A program made the position numbers and the translations under genes. The notes beneath the pieces were generated by a model, which saw nothing but the letters and a program-made list of their open reading frames with translations, did no database searches and was not told the DNA's origin. 64,000 nucleotides of DNA from Bradyrhizobium sp. WBAH42 (GTDB taxonomy: Bacteria; Pseudomonadota; Alphaproteobacteria; Rhizobiales; Xanthobacteraceae). This document shows, piece by piece, positions 1-8,139 of this stretch (positions are counted from its first letter, which is position 1; every line of letters starts with the position of its first letter). The stretch spans positions 1,993,001-2,057,000 of the forward strand of contig NZ_CP036533.1 in the NCBI RefSeq assembly GCF_024585265.1, given 5' to 3'.

Positions 1-1
1 T

Positions 2-205
2 TGCGTCATCATCCAGGGCTCGGATGAAAAGGCGCGCGGCGAGGTGCAGGTCAAGGATCTGATCGAGGGCGCCAAGGCGGCCGCCGCGATCGCCTCCAAC
101 CAGGAATGGCGCGAGACCCGGCCGGCGCAGTTCTCGTGCAGCGAAGCCGATCTCGTCGTCAAGGTGCGCGAGGTCCTGGCCCGCCATGACGTGAGCTGGG
201 GCTAG
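2..205 (+). CDS. hisS: Histidyl-tRNA synthetase, C-terminal fragment (5' end outside window)
   Basis: The open frame enters from the left edge and codes for 67 residues before TAG. The fragment contains a VIIQGSDE strand and continues through AKAAAAIASNQEW to VKVREVLARHDVSWG. This fits the C-terminal anticodon-binding domain of class II histidyl-tRNA synthetase, as I remember it from rhizobial HisS. The enzyme charges tRNA-His in the cytoplasm. The catalytic domain is outside the window, so the call rests on the tail only. A half copy of a dispersed repeat follows about 16 bases after the stop. Confidence 0.75.
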   Translation, partial: CVIIQGSDEKARGEVQVKDLIEGAKAAAAIASNQEWRETRPAQFSCSEADLVVKVREVLARHDVSWG

Positions 206-220
206 CTATTCGCTGACGCC

Positions 221-256
221 GTCATGCCCGGGCTTGTCCCTGGCATCCACGTCTTG
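221..256. repeat. Half copy of dispersed CCGGGC palindromic repeat
   Basis: The segment GTCATGCCCGGGCTTGTCCC followed by TGGCATCCACGTC matches one arm of the larger inverted repeats at 15000-15110 and 17300-17390. It lies just 3' of hisS and upstream of the tautomerase gene. No coding role is seen. Confidence 0.6.
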
Positions 257-305
257 TTTGATGGCGACCGTCAATGGCCGGTGTTCGGCCGCAAGGGAGA
301 GAAAA

Positions 306-509
306 ATGCCTGAGATCACCATCAGCATGGCCGAAGGCCGTACCGACGAGCAGAAGGCCGGCATGATGCGCGACATCACCCAGGCGCTGGTGAAGAATCT
401 CGGCGTCGACGCCGATGCCGTCGTCATTCAGATCAACGAAGCCCCGCTCCGCCACAAGATGAAGGGCGGCAAGACGTTCGTGGAGCGCGCGGCGGCGGCG
501 AAGAAGTAG
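306..509 (+). CDS. 4-oxalocrotonate tautomerase family protein
   Basis: This 67-residue protein begins MPEITISMAEGRTDEQK. The family is known for very short subunits in which Pro-1, exposed after Met removal, is the general base. Pro is in that position here, and an Arg follows near residue 12. The hydrophobic strand VVIQINEAP is typical of the fold. ATG 306 is chosen over an upstream in-frame start because it exposes the catalytic Pro and has GGGAGA about 6 bases upstream. The substrate cannot be told from sequence; subunits of this size usually form hexamers. Confidence 0.85.
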   Translation: MPEITISMAEGRTDEQKAGMMRDITQALVKNLGVDADAVVIQINEAPLRHKMKGGKTFVERAAAAKK

Positions 510-540
510 TTTCGGCTGGAGCGGGTAGCCACAGCCGTTC

Positions 541-592
541 GCCATGGGTCCCGGATCAGCGCGCGCTTAAGGCGCGCTTGTCCGGGACGACA
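541..592. repeat. Dispersed palindromic repeat (GGTCCCGGAT...GTCCGGGACGAC)
   Basis: An imperfect inverted repeat with a GCGCGC/GCGCGC core lies between the tautomerase and thioesterase genes. Nearly the same unit recurs at 2067-2115. It resembles the abundant intergenic palindromes of Bradyrhizobium and could form a strong RNA hairpin between the two genes. Confidence 0.65.
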
Positions 593-605
593 TCGAGCAA
601 GCACC

Positions 606-998
606 ATGGACGCACGCGACTTCATCACGACAGGCATGAGCGCCGAGCGCACGCTGGTGGTCCCGGTGGAGCGCACTGTCGGGCATTTCGTGGCCGGCAT
701 GCCTTTTGTCTACGCGACCCCGATGATGATCCTGGAGATGGAGATGACGTCGGGCGATGCGATCCGCGCCGCGCTTCAGCCGGGCTGGGTCACTGTCGGT
801 ACCGAGGTCGACATCCGCCATCTTGCCGCCGCGCTGGTCGGCGCGACCGTGCGGACCACCGCAAAGGTGGTCGCGGTCGAGCGCCGCGTCATCCGCTTCG
901 AGGTCGAGGCGTTCGAGGGCACGCGCAAGCTCGGCGAAGGCCGCCACGCCCGCGGGCTCGTGAATGTCGAGATGTTCAACAAGCGATTAGGGGCGTAG
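606..998 (+). CDS. Hotdog-fold thioesterase, FlK-like
   Basis: This 130-residue single-domain protein looks like the fluoroacetyl-CoA thioesterase (FlK) branch of the hotdog superfamily. In FlK the known triad is Thr42, Glu50 and His76. Here Thr38 (VYATPMM), Glu46 (LEMEMTS) and His72 (DIRHLAA) keep the same spacings of 8 and 26 residues. The expected activity is hydrolysis of a short acyl-CoA in the cytoplasm; the acyl group is unknown. ATG 606 is the first start after the preceding palindrome. A dispersed palindrome follows the stop and separates it from the convergent proC. Confidence 0.75.
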   Translation: MDARDFITTGMSAERTLVVPVERTVGHFVAGMPFVYATPMMILEMEMTSGDAIRAALQPGWVTVGTEVDIRHLAAALVGATVRTTAKVVAVERRVIRFEVEAFEGTRKLGEGRHARGLVNVEMFNKRLGA

Positions 999-1011
999 CG
1001 GCGAGCGCTGT

Positions 1012-1109
1012 GCCGTAGGGTGGGCAAAGCGGAGCGTGCCCACCACTTCAGAGGGACAATTGAAAGATGGTGGGCACGGCGCTTCGCGCCTTTGCCCACC
1101 CTACGGCAC
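1012..1109. repeat. Palindromic repeat with GTAGGGTGGGCAAAGC arms
   Basis: Left arm CCGTAGGGTGGGCAAAGC and right arm CTTTGCCCACCCTACGG are inverted, with GTGCCCACC and GGTGGGCAC nested inside. A second copy is at 3871-3962. It sits between the convergent thioesterase and proC genes and could act as a bidirectional hairpin. No open frame of interest is seen. Confidence 0.8.
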
Positions 1110-1122
1110 CTACGGCACCTGA

Positions 1123-1947
1123 TTACTTCGCCAATTCCTTCGACCGCTGCGTCGCCGCGGCGATGGCGCGGATCATGAGATCGCGCAGGCCCGGCTCGCC
1201 CATCAGCACGCCGAGCGCTGCGGCCGTCGTGCCGCCGGGCGAGGTGACGTTCTGGCGCAGCGTGCTCGCGGGCTGCTCCGACTGGTGCAGCAGCTCGCCG
1301 GAGCCGGCGACGGTCTCGCGGGCGAGCTTGGTCGCCAGCGCTTCGGGCAATCCCGCTTCAACGCCGGCGCGGGCGAGCTCTTCGGCGAGCAGGAACACGT
1401 AGGCCGGGCCTGAGCCGGACACGGCGGTGACCGCATCCATCAATTCTTCGTCCTCGACCCATTCGACCGAGCCGGTGGCGCGCAGCAACGCATCCGCTAC
1501 CGCGCGCTGCGCGGCGCTGACGTCGTTCGCCGCGACCGCGACGGTGATGCCGCGGCCGATAGCGGCCGGCGTGTTCGGCATCGCGCGCACCACGGCGCCG
1601 CCGCAGACCGCTTGGAGCGAGGCGATCGTGGTGCCCGCCATGATCGAGACCAGCGAGGTCTTGTCCGAGACGAACGGCTTCAGCTTGGCGCCGGCCTCGC
1701 GGAACATCTGCGGCTTCACCGCCACGACCAGCGTCTCGACAGCGCCTGCGGTCGTCACTTCAGGATTGAGCACGACGCCCTTGGCGGCCAGCGCGGAGAT
1801 ATCGGGCGCAATGTGCGGCTCGATCACCGCGACGCGGCGCGGATCGAGCCCGCCTGCCAGCCATCCGGTCAGCATCGCGCCGCCCATCTTGCCCGCGCCG
1901 GCGAGCAGGATGGTGCCGGTGATGTTTTGGAGGGTGCTGTTCGCCAC
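1123..1947 (-). CDS. proC: Pyrroline-5-carboxylate reductase
   Basis: The enzyme reduces 1-pyrroline-5-carboxylate to proline with NAD(P)H, the last step of proline synthesis. The N-terminal Rossmann motif is ILLAGAGKMGGAML. The family signature appears as AVSGSGPAYVFLLAEEL, and VTSPGGTTAAAL lies in the C-terminal dimer domain. GTG 1947 (VANSTLQNITG) is preferred because an earlier TTG adds only a few residues running into a dispersed repeat. The length, 274 residues, is usual for ProC. Confidence 0.93.
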   Translation of the reverse strand: MANSTLQNITGTILLAGAGKMGGAMLTGWLAGGLDPRRVAVIEPHIAPDISALAAKGVVLNPEVTTAGAVETLVVAVKPQMFREAGAKLKPFVSDKTSLVSIMAGTTIASLQAVCGGAVVRAMPNTPAAIGRGITVAVAANDVSAAQRAVADALLRATGSVEWVEDEELMDAVTAVSGSGPAYVFLLAEELARAGVEAGLPEALATKLARETVAGSGELLHQSEQPASTLRQNVTSPGGTTAAALGVLMGEPGLRDLMIRAIAAATQRSKELAK

Positions 1948-1967
1948 TGTGGTCACCACAAACAAAG

Positions 1968-2116
1968 GTGTCGTCCCGGCGAAGGCCGGGACCCATAACC
2001 ACAGGCGGTTCTAATGGATGGAGAGCAGAGCAACAAGCATCGTGCGATACGGCGAAAATCACGCGGTATGGATCCCGGATCTGCGCGCGCTTTAGGCGCG
2101 CTTGTCCGGGACGACG
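1968..2116. repeat. Composite of two dispersed palindromic repeats
   Basis: A half unit GTCGTCCCGGCGAAGGCCGG with CCCATAACCACAGG is followed by a complete inverted unit at 2067-2115 (GGATCCCGGAT...GTCCGGGACGAC). The second part matches the copy at 541-592. The composite fills the gap between YbjN and proC, both on the minus strand. Confidence 0.65.
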
Positions 2117-2135
2117 TTTGGGAGCGAGGCGAGCC

Positions 2136-2636
2136 CTACGCCTCCCCGACCGTGTCGAACATCGCCGCGTCCATGGCCTGCGCCGTCGTCTTGCCGGCCC
2201 ACACCACGAACTGGAACGCGGGGAAGTAGCGCTCGCAGGCATGGATGGCGCCGGCAAGCATCACTTCGCATTGCGCGGGCGAGGCGATGAGCCCGCCCGG
2301 CAGCACCAGGGCCTGGCGGTGCATCACCATGCCGGTGTTGGTCCACAGGTCGAAATGGCCGACCCACAGCTGCTCGTTCACGGCGGCGACGAGCCGCTGC
2401 ACCTCGCCGCGGCGCGCGGGTGGAATCTTCATGTCGAAGGCGCAGGCCAGATGCAGCGCCTCGATCTCGCCCATCCAGGTGAAGGAGAGCTGGTAGTCGG
2501 TCCATTGTCCCTTGGAGACAATCGTGAGTTCGTCCTCGCCGGAGCGTTCGAACGGCCAGTTGTTGCTGGCGGCGATGTCCTCGACCACCGCGAGCGGATG
2601 GTTTCTGGAATCGATAGTGCCTTCGAGCAGGGACAT
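2136..2636 (-). CDS. YbjN domain-containing protein
   Basis: This 166-residue protein begins MSLLEGTIDSRNHPL. The order of ADDR-like N-terminal helix, GEDELTIVSKGQW strand, LSFTWMGEIEALHLACAFD strand and WVGHFDLWTNTGMVMHR strand matches the YbjN / type III secretion chaperone-like fold common in alphaproteobacteria. YbjN proteins are cytosolic and are thought to affect stress or motility phenotypes, but no biochemical activity is established. ATG 2636 has AAGAGG about 9 bases upstream, so it is preferred over an earlier in-frame start. proC lies downstream on the same strand past the repeats. Confidence 0.75.
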   Translation of the reverse strand: MSLLEGTIDSRNHPLAVVEDIAASNNWPFERSGEDELTIVSKGQWTDYQLSFTWMGEIEALHLACAFDMKIPPARRGEVQRLVAAVNEQLWVGHFDLWTNTGMVMHRQALVLPGGLIASPAQCEVMLAGAIHACERYFPAFQFVVWAGKTTAQAMDAAMFDTVGEA

Positions 2637-3070
2637 GCCGTCTCGACCTCTTGCCTTCTTGTTGTCTTTGATACGCACGCGGTTGGGCCCGGCACGCGCT
2701 CCCTAAACGTCGCTACGGCGTCCCCTCGGATTAGCCTATGCAATCTCCTCGGAGTCGCTGTTGCGATCCCTCGGATCAAGCGCGGGCCTGTCGCGGATCA
2801 AGTGATGTGATTTGCGGAATCTGCGCAACGGGGTCGCGAGTCCGTCCACAAGCCAGGACTCGTTCGTCCACAGCTCATCTCCGCCACAATTCTTAACGGA
2901 CGAGAACAAACCGGAATCGGATTCCGCAAAAGCGCTCGCCGCAAATTCCGCCGGGCGAGGGCTGGGCCGCCGTCCGGGCATGGGACCATGCGCTTTGCCC
3001 ATGCGGAACACGCTTGCCGCGACTGCCCGCCGGCGGCATATTTCCGACTAGGCCGTTCATCCCGGACGGC
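2637..3070. other. Intergenic region upstream of the FMN riboswitch
   Basis: About 430 bases lie between the divergent YbjN gene and the riboswitch. I see no convincing gene. It should hold the promoters for both directions; TTGCCG near 3014 with CATATT 17 bases later is a weak candidate for the riboswitch transcript. A short palindrome CGGAATC/GATTCCG lies near 2911-2926. Confidence 0.4.
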
Positions 3071-3225
3071 CGATGTTCTCAGGGCGGGGTGAAAGTCCCC
3101 ACCGGCGGTAAGGGCCGAAAGGCCCAAGCCCGCGAGCGCCTTCCGTGAGGGTTATCCCGAAGGGAAGGGTCAGCAGATTCGGTGCAACTCCGAAGCCGAC
3201 GGTTAAAGTCCGGATGAAAGAGAAC
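3071..3225 (+). promoter_or_regulatory. FMN riboswitch (RFN element)
   Basis: The segment has the conserved RFN blocks in order: AGGGCGGGGTGAAAGTCCCC, ACCGGCGGTAAGGGCC, the AGCCCGCGAGCG helix, GGTCAGCAGATTCGGTG, CAACTCCGAAGCCGACGGT and TAAAGTCCGGATGAAAGAGA. This element binds flavin mononucleotide and lowers expression of downstream riboflavin genes. It ends about 80 bases before the lumazine synthase start codon. No clear terminator follows, so control at translation or by Rho is possible. In Brucella and Mesorhizobium the RFN element is known to precede the second lumazine synthase gene. Confidence 0.95.
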
Positions 3226-3307
3226 GGTCGCTGGCAGACGCATCGAGACGATGCGGCTGTTTGTCGTTCCGTGTGCCCTGATTCTGGTCCTTAAACCGAG
3301 GAAAGCC

Positions 3308-3865
3308 ATGAATCAGATGTTGCAAGATCCCCAAACCGAAACGTCCCAAACGCCGCCGCCGGTTCCCGTGGACCCGGCACCTGCGCATCCGCGCTTCGCC
3401 AAACCGCAGCGGGTGGCCTTCGTGCAGGCCTGCTGGCACCGCGACGTGGTCGCGGAAGCCCGCATCGCCTTCATGAAGGAGGCGGAAGCCCGTCACCTCA
3501 CCCATGTCGACGTGTTCGAGGTGCCGGGCTCGTTCGAGATCCCGCTGCACGCGCAGGTCCTCGCCAAGACGCGGCGCTACACCGCGATCGTCGCGGCCGG
3601 CCTCGTCGTCGATGGCGGCATCTACCGGCACGAATTCGTCGCCGACACCGTGATCAAGGCGCTGATGGACGTGCAGCTGCGCACCGAGGTGCCGGTGTTC
3701 TCGGCCGTGCTGACGCCGCAGCAATTCCACGAGACCGAGGTGCATTACGACTTCTTCCGCAAGCACTTTGCGATTAAGGGTGTCGAGGTCGCGACCGCCT
3801 GCGCGGAGACGTTGCACGGCCTGGAGCGCCTGCGCGGCCAGGTCGCCGCGGGGATCGTGGGGTAG
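3308..3865 (+). CDS. ribH: 6,7-dimethyl-8-ribityllumazine synthase, type II
   Basis: The enzyme condenses 5-amino-6-ribitylaminouracil with dihydroxybutanone phosphate, the penultimate step of riboflavin synthesis. Signature segments VAFVQACWHRDVV, FEVPGSFEIPLHAQ and VDGGIYRHEFVA match the decameric type II enzyme (RibH2) of Brucella and Mesorhizobium. Type I enzymes have GDTPHF-like loops instead. The 185-residue form carries a Pro-rich N-terminal tail of about 30 residues before the conserved core. ATG 3308 follows GAGGAAAGCC, a good ribosome binding site. The upstream FMN riboswitch indicates feedback control. Confidence 0.92.
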   Translation: MNQMLQDPQTETSQTPPPVPVDPAPAHPRFAKPQRVAFVQACWHRDVVAEARIAFMKEAEARHLTHVDVFEVPGSFEIPLHAQVLAKTRRYTAIVAAGLVVDGGIYRHEFVADTVIKALMDVQLRTEVPVFSAVLTPQQFHETEVHYDFFRKHFAIKGVEVATACAETLHGLERLRGQVAAGIVG

Positions 3866-3870
3866 GCACA

Positions 3871-3962
3871 CTGCCGTAGGGTGGGCAAAGCGCAAGCGTG
3901 CCCACCTCTTCTCGCGAGACAAAAGGGTGGGCACAACGCTTTGAGCCTTTGCCCACCCTGCG
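3871..3962. repeat. Palindromic repeat, second GTAGGGTGGGCAAAG copy
   Basis: Arms GCCGTAGGGTGGGCAAAGCG and CTTTGCCCACCCTGCG, with nested CGTGCCCACC and GGGTGGGCAC, repeat the structure at 1012-1109. It fills the gap between the convergent ribH and ATP-grasp genes. Confidence 0.8.
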
Positions 3963-3978
3963 ATGCGATCGCCTCTCG

Positions 3979-5013
3979 TCACCCCAGCGACACACCCGCC
4001 TTGGCGCGGGTGATCCCGAGCGTCAGGATGCGATGCAGGAGATCTTTGTATTTCAGCCCGTCGTGCTGAGCCGCGGTGGCGAATTCCTGGCTCTTGGCGA
4101 TCTCCGGGTTGGGATTCGCTTCGATGAAATACGGCGTGCCGTCGGCGGCGAGACGAAAATCGATGCGCGCGTAACCGTCGAGGCCGAGCGCCCGGTAGAT
4201 GCGTTTCGCGGCACGCTGGATGCGTGCGGTGACCTCGGGCGCAAGATCGTTCGCCGGCCCGTCGACGATGCCGACGCGTTCCTGGTACTCGGTGTCGTGC
4301 TTGGCTTTTTCGGTGGCGATGTGGCGTGACCTGCGCCCGCCCATGCTGCCGAACTTCAATTCCCAGACCGGCAGGACGCGCAGCCGGTTGTTGCCGAGCA
4401 CGCCGACATAGAGCTCACGACCCTCGATGAACTGCTCGGCGATGGCGGCGGTCTCCACGCGCTCGTGGATGAAGGCGACCCGTTCCGCCAGCTTCTCGTC
4501 GGTATCGACGATCGAGGCCTGCGATATGCCAAGGGACCCGTCCATGTTCAGCGCCTTGACGATCAGCGGCAGCGCAAGATGTTTTGGCCGTTTCACCTTG
4601 CGGCGCATCGGAAAGACGGCGAAGGCCGGCGCCGCGATACGGCGGTGATGCGCGAGCGTCTTGGACAGATCCTTGCCGCGCGCCAGGATCAGGCCGCGCG
4701 GGTTGCAACCGGTGTAGGGCACCTTCATCAGCTCGAGATAGCTGGCGATGTGCTGGTCGTAGGCGACGTTGTAGTGGAACTCCTCCAGCAGCGTGAAAAC
4801 CACGTGCGGCTTGAACTCCTCGATCGCTTCGCGGATCGGTCTGATTTCCTCCTGCGCACCGAGCGGGCGCACCTCGTGGCCGGCCGCACGCAAGGTGCTG
4901 ACGACGTCGTATTCCGTTTTCCAGATGTTGATCTCCTGCGGCGTGTATCCGTCGGAGGAGTCCGGCGGCAGGAAGTCCGGATGCATCAGCACCAGAATAC
5001 GGAGACGTCTCAT
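3979..5013 (-). CDS. ATP-grasp ligase related to D-alanine--D-alanine ligase
   Basis: This 344-residue protein has the ATP-grasp plan: an N-terminal pre-grasp domain, Lys153 in LPLIVKALN, the Gly/Ser loop NMDGSLGIS at 157-164, and the metal site formed by Asp285 (ARIDFRL) and Glu298/Asn300 (FIEANPNPE). These enzymes join a carboxylate to an amine through an acyl phosphate. It is not Ddl itself, because the N-terminal part differs and it is far from mur genes. ATG 5013 overlaps the stop of the upstream peptidase gene (ATGA), so the two are translationally coupled. An in-frame start at 5025 is possible. The substrate is unknown; a peptide or amino acid is a guess. Confidence 0.8.
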   Translation of the reverse strand: MRRLRILVLMHPDFLPPDSSDGYTPQEINIWKTEYDVVSTLRAAGHEVRPLGAQEEIRPIREAIEEFKPHVVFTLLEEFHYNVAYDQHIASYLELMKVPYTGCNPRGLILARGKDLSKTLAHHRRIAAPAFAVFPMRRKVKRPKHLALPLIVKALNMDGSLGISQASIVDTDEKLAERVAFIHERVETAAIAEQFIEGRELYVGVLGNNRLRVLPVWELKFGSMGGRRSRHIATEKAKHDTEYQERVGIVDGPANDLAPEVTARIQRAAKRIYRALGLDGYARIDFRLAADGTPYFIEANPNPEIAKSQEFATAAQHDGLKYKDLLHRILTLGITRAKAGVSLG

Positions 5014-6038
5014 AGCGCGATCCATTTGCGCCGAGACGGGCCAAACAGCGCGTGCATCGTCTTTGCGGTCACGAGGACGATGAAATCGAGAACGAGCTTC
5101 TGTTCGGGACCCACGGCACGCAAATCGAGATCGCGGCAGCGGGAGATCATCTCGTCAAGCACGGCATCGAGCGTGAGCTGGTTCTCGCCTGTCCAGCGCG
5201 CGACCAATTGCCTGATCTGGGCGCGGTGCCGCCTGATCAGGGTCGAGGCCGGCGTTGACCGATGGTGCCGCGGATCGGCTGAAAACAGCCGGGAGAGGTC
5301 GCGGTCGTAGGTCTTTGGTGGCGTGAACGCGTAGAACGCCTGCTTTTTCTTGTAGTGCTCTTCAAGTGTCTGGCTGAGCCGACCCAGCGGATCGACGCGC
5401 TCCCGCGTCGTGATCGACGGCCGCTTTCCAGCGATCTCGCTCATCAGCTCGTCGACATATTCGAGCTTCTTCAGCGCCGGCCAGCCGGCATATCGCGTTC
5501 GCCAGTTCGAGCGCGGCCGTAGCCACACCGCAAAGGTTTCGGCGAAATCTTCGTCCGGATGGCTCTGTGCGTACCAGAGCCGAAGGTGTTGAACGTAACG
5601 CCGGCTGGCGGGATTGGGCCGGTAGTAGCGCGGGTAGTGCTTCGACGATGGGCCGAACAGCTGCTGCCAGCGCCGCCGCCGCTGCAGCTGGTAACCATGC
5701 TGCAAGGCATGCCCGGCCTCGTGACGGAGGATGGCCATGCACTCGCGCCAGGTTCCGCCCTCGACGTCGAACATCATCTTCTTCTCGAGCTTCATCAGGC
5801 GCGGATGGGCGAGATAGAAGGGGATGGCGATGCCGGGCACGTCGCCCGGACTGAACCATTCGCTCGAGATCCATGTGTGCGGCCGCAGCCGGATGCCGCG
5901 CTCTTCGAGTTCCTCGTAGAGCGTGCCGACGCAGTCCTCGAGCCAGGTGCCTTCGACTGTAACCCTCAGGCTGCGGAGGCGTTGCTTGAGCAACTCGTCA
6001 TCCGACAGCTTCTCCCAAGCAAATTTCCGGCGTGGCAT
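5010..6038 (-). CDS. Putative zinc-dependent peptidase
   Basis: This 342-residue protein has the zinc motif HEAGH at residues 106-110 (AILRHEAGHALQHGY). A later acidic segment DEDFAETFAVWL (162-173) could supply the third ligand, as in gluzincins. No signal peptide is seen, so it is probably cytosolic. The C-terminal 100 residues are rich in Arg and Leu and unassigned. It is the first gene of a two-gene unit, and its TGA overlaps the start of the ATP-grasp ligase by 4 bases. Such tight coupling suggests one makes and the other trims a peptide bond, but that is inference. Confidence 0.7.
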   Translation of the reverse strand: MPRRKFAWEKLSDDELLKQRLRSLRVTVEGTWLEDCVGTLYEELEERGIRLRPHTWISSEWFSPGDVPGIAIPFYLAHPRLMKLEKKMMFDVEGGTWRECMAILRHEAGHALQHGYQLQRRRRWQQLFGPSSKHYPRYYRPNPASRRYVQHLRLWYAQSHPDEDFAETFAVWLRPRSNWRTRYAGWPALKKLEYVDELMSEIAGKRPSITTRERVDPLGRLSQTLEEHYKKKQAFYAFTPPKTYDRDLSRLFSADPRHHRSTPASTLIRRHRAQIRQLVARWTGENQLTLDAVLDEMISRCRDLDLRAVGPEQKLVLDFIVLVTAKTMHALFGPSRRKWIAL

Positions 6039-6144
6039 CAGGCATCCAGAGGGCAGAGATGACTCGGTATCTGGATGATGTCATGGGTCGCCGACGGCAA
6101 CAACCCGCGGGGGCTGTGAGGCGGGGACCGTGGCGTTGCGGGAT

Positions 6145-6252
6145 GGTCGTCGTTCCGGGGCGTGCGTAGCACGTGCCGGGACCCATCGATCTACGCGGAC
6201 CGCAAGATGGATTCCCGGTTGGCCTCCCTCCAGGCGTCCGGAATGACGGCCG
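6145..6252. repeat. Dispersed palindromic repeat
   Basis: Left arm GGTCGTCGTTCCGGGGCGTG leads to GGGACCCATCGATC. The right arm begins ATGGATTCCCGG and ends CGTCCGGAATGACGG. It lies between the peptidase gene start and the prs stop, both on the minus strand, and resembles the repeat at 21731-21834. Confidence 0.65.
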
Positions 6253-6260
6253 CAAAAAAA

Positions 6261-7214
<954 letters not shown>

Positions 7215-7408
7215 GGACGCTTCCTCCCGCGCTTTGCTGGATACGACCTTCAACATCAGAAAATACCCGCTGGCAGCACGGTTACGACGGGCGAGGAAAT
7301 ATCAGGCGGAAGGCCGCAATGGCAACCCGGGATGATACGTTTTCCCTTTGAAAATCCTGAGTCGGGCCAACGGCTTGGCCGCAAGTTGCGGCCGTGGTTT
7401 AGCGGGGG

Positions 7409-8026
7409 TTATTGCTCGGCATAGCCGAGCGCAGAGGCCGGCATGTCAGGCTCGGGAGCGTCCTTGACGACGCTTGCCACTGCCGGTCCCCGCAACGCCG
7501 GAGCCGCGCCTGGTGCATCCGGCGCGCCGTTGATCATGTTGGAAAGTCCGCTGAATCCGGCCTGGGCGATCTTCCGCAGCACGAGGTCGTCGGCAGCAGC
7601 CCAGGCGTCGCGACCAGCCTTGGCCGAGGTCGGTTCCTCGCCGGAGAGGCGCAGCGCGCGCTGCTGGTTGGCGTCGTAGACGTCCCAGACCCAGGCGATC
7701 ACGGTCTTGCCGCGCACCACCTGGGCGGAGAGGTAACTGCGCACGCGATAGGCAGCCGTGCCCTCGCGGGAGACCACGGACAGGCTGCGCAGCTTGGATT
7801 CGCTGTCGAGCACGCCGACCATGCGGTCGAACACTTGCGGCGGTGGGCCGTCGATCGATTCGAAGGCGACCGTAGCCCCGCTGCCGGCGCTCGGCGCCAT
7901 CGCATAGGAATTGGCGGCACTGCCGCCACCCCCGGCGCAGCCGCCAAGCGCAGCCGCTGCCGCCAGCAGCATGACCGCCAGCACGCGCGAACCCGCACGG
8001 CGGAAGATGAATGACGCGTCCCTCAT
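7409..8026 (-). CDS. Putative lipoprotein
   Basis: The 205-residue product starts with a basic segment, a hydrophobic stretch VLAVMLLAAAAALGGC and a lipobox (LGGC), so it should be lipidated and held in the envelope. The mature part begins Gly/Ser-rich and continues as a mixed alpha/beta region with RVRSYLSAQVV and VIAWVWDVYDANQQRAL. The C terminus is rich in Ala and Pro. I recognise no enzyme family. It stands alone between prs and pgeF on the minus strand. Confidence 0.75.
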   Translation of the reverse strand: MRDASFIFRRAGSRVLAVMLLAAAAALGGCAGGGGSAANSYAMAPSAGSGATVAFESIDGPPPQVFDRMVGVLDSESKLRSLSVVSREGTAAYRVRSYLSAQVVRGKTVIAWVWDVYDANQQRALRLSGEEPTSAKAGRDAWAAADDLVLRKIAQAGFSGLSNMINGAPDAPGAAPALRGPAVASVVKDAPEPDMPASALGYAEQ

Positions 8027-8098
8027 TATGGAGGGCAGCGATATCGTTAAAATCGATTAAGGTCTAGGGCAGGCGCGACACAGGCCACTGTCATCGTG

Positions 8099-8115
8099 CC
8101 GGGGCATCGCCCCGG
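8099..8115 (-). terminator. GC-rich hairpin downstream of pgeF (possible terminator)
   Basis: A perfect 7-base stem CCGGGGC/GCCCCGG with a 3-base loop lies about 25 bases beyond the pgeF stop. On the minus strand no T-run follows, so it may be only a fragment of a dispersed repeat. Confidence 0.3.
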
Positions 8116-8139
8116 AAAAACACGCTGTTGCCCGTGTGT

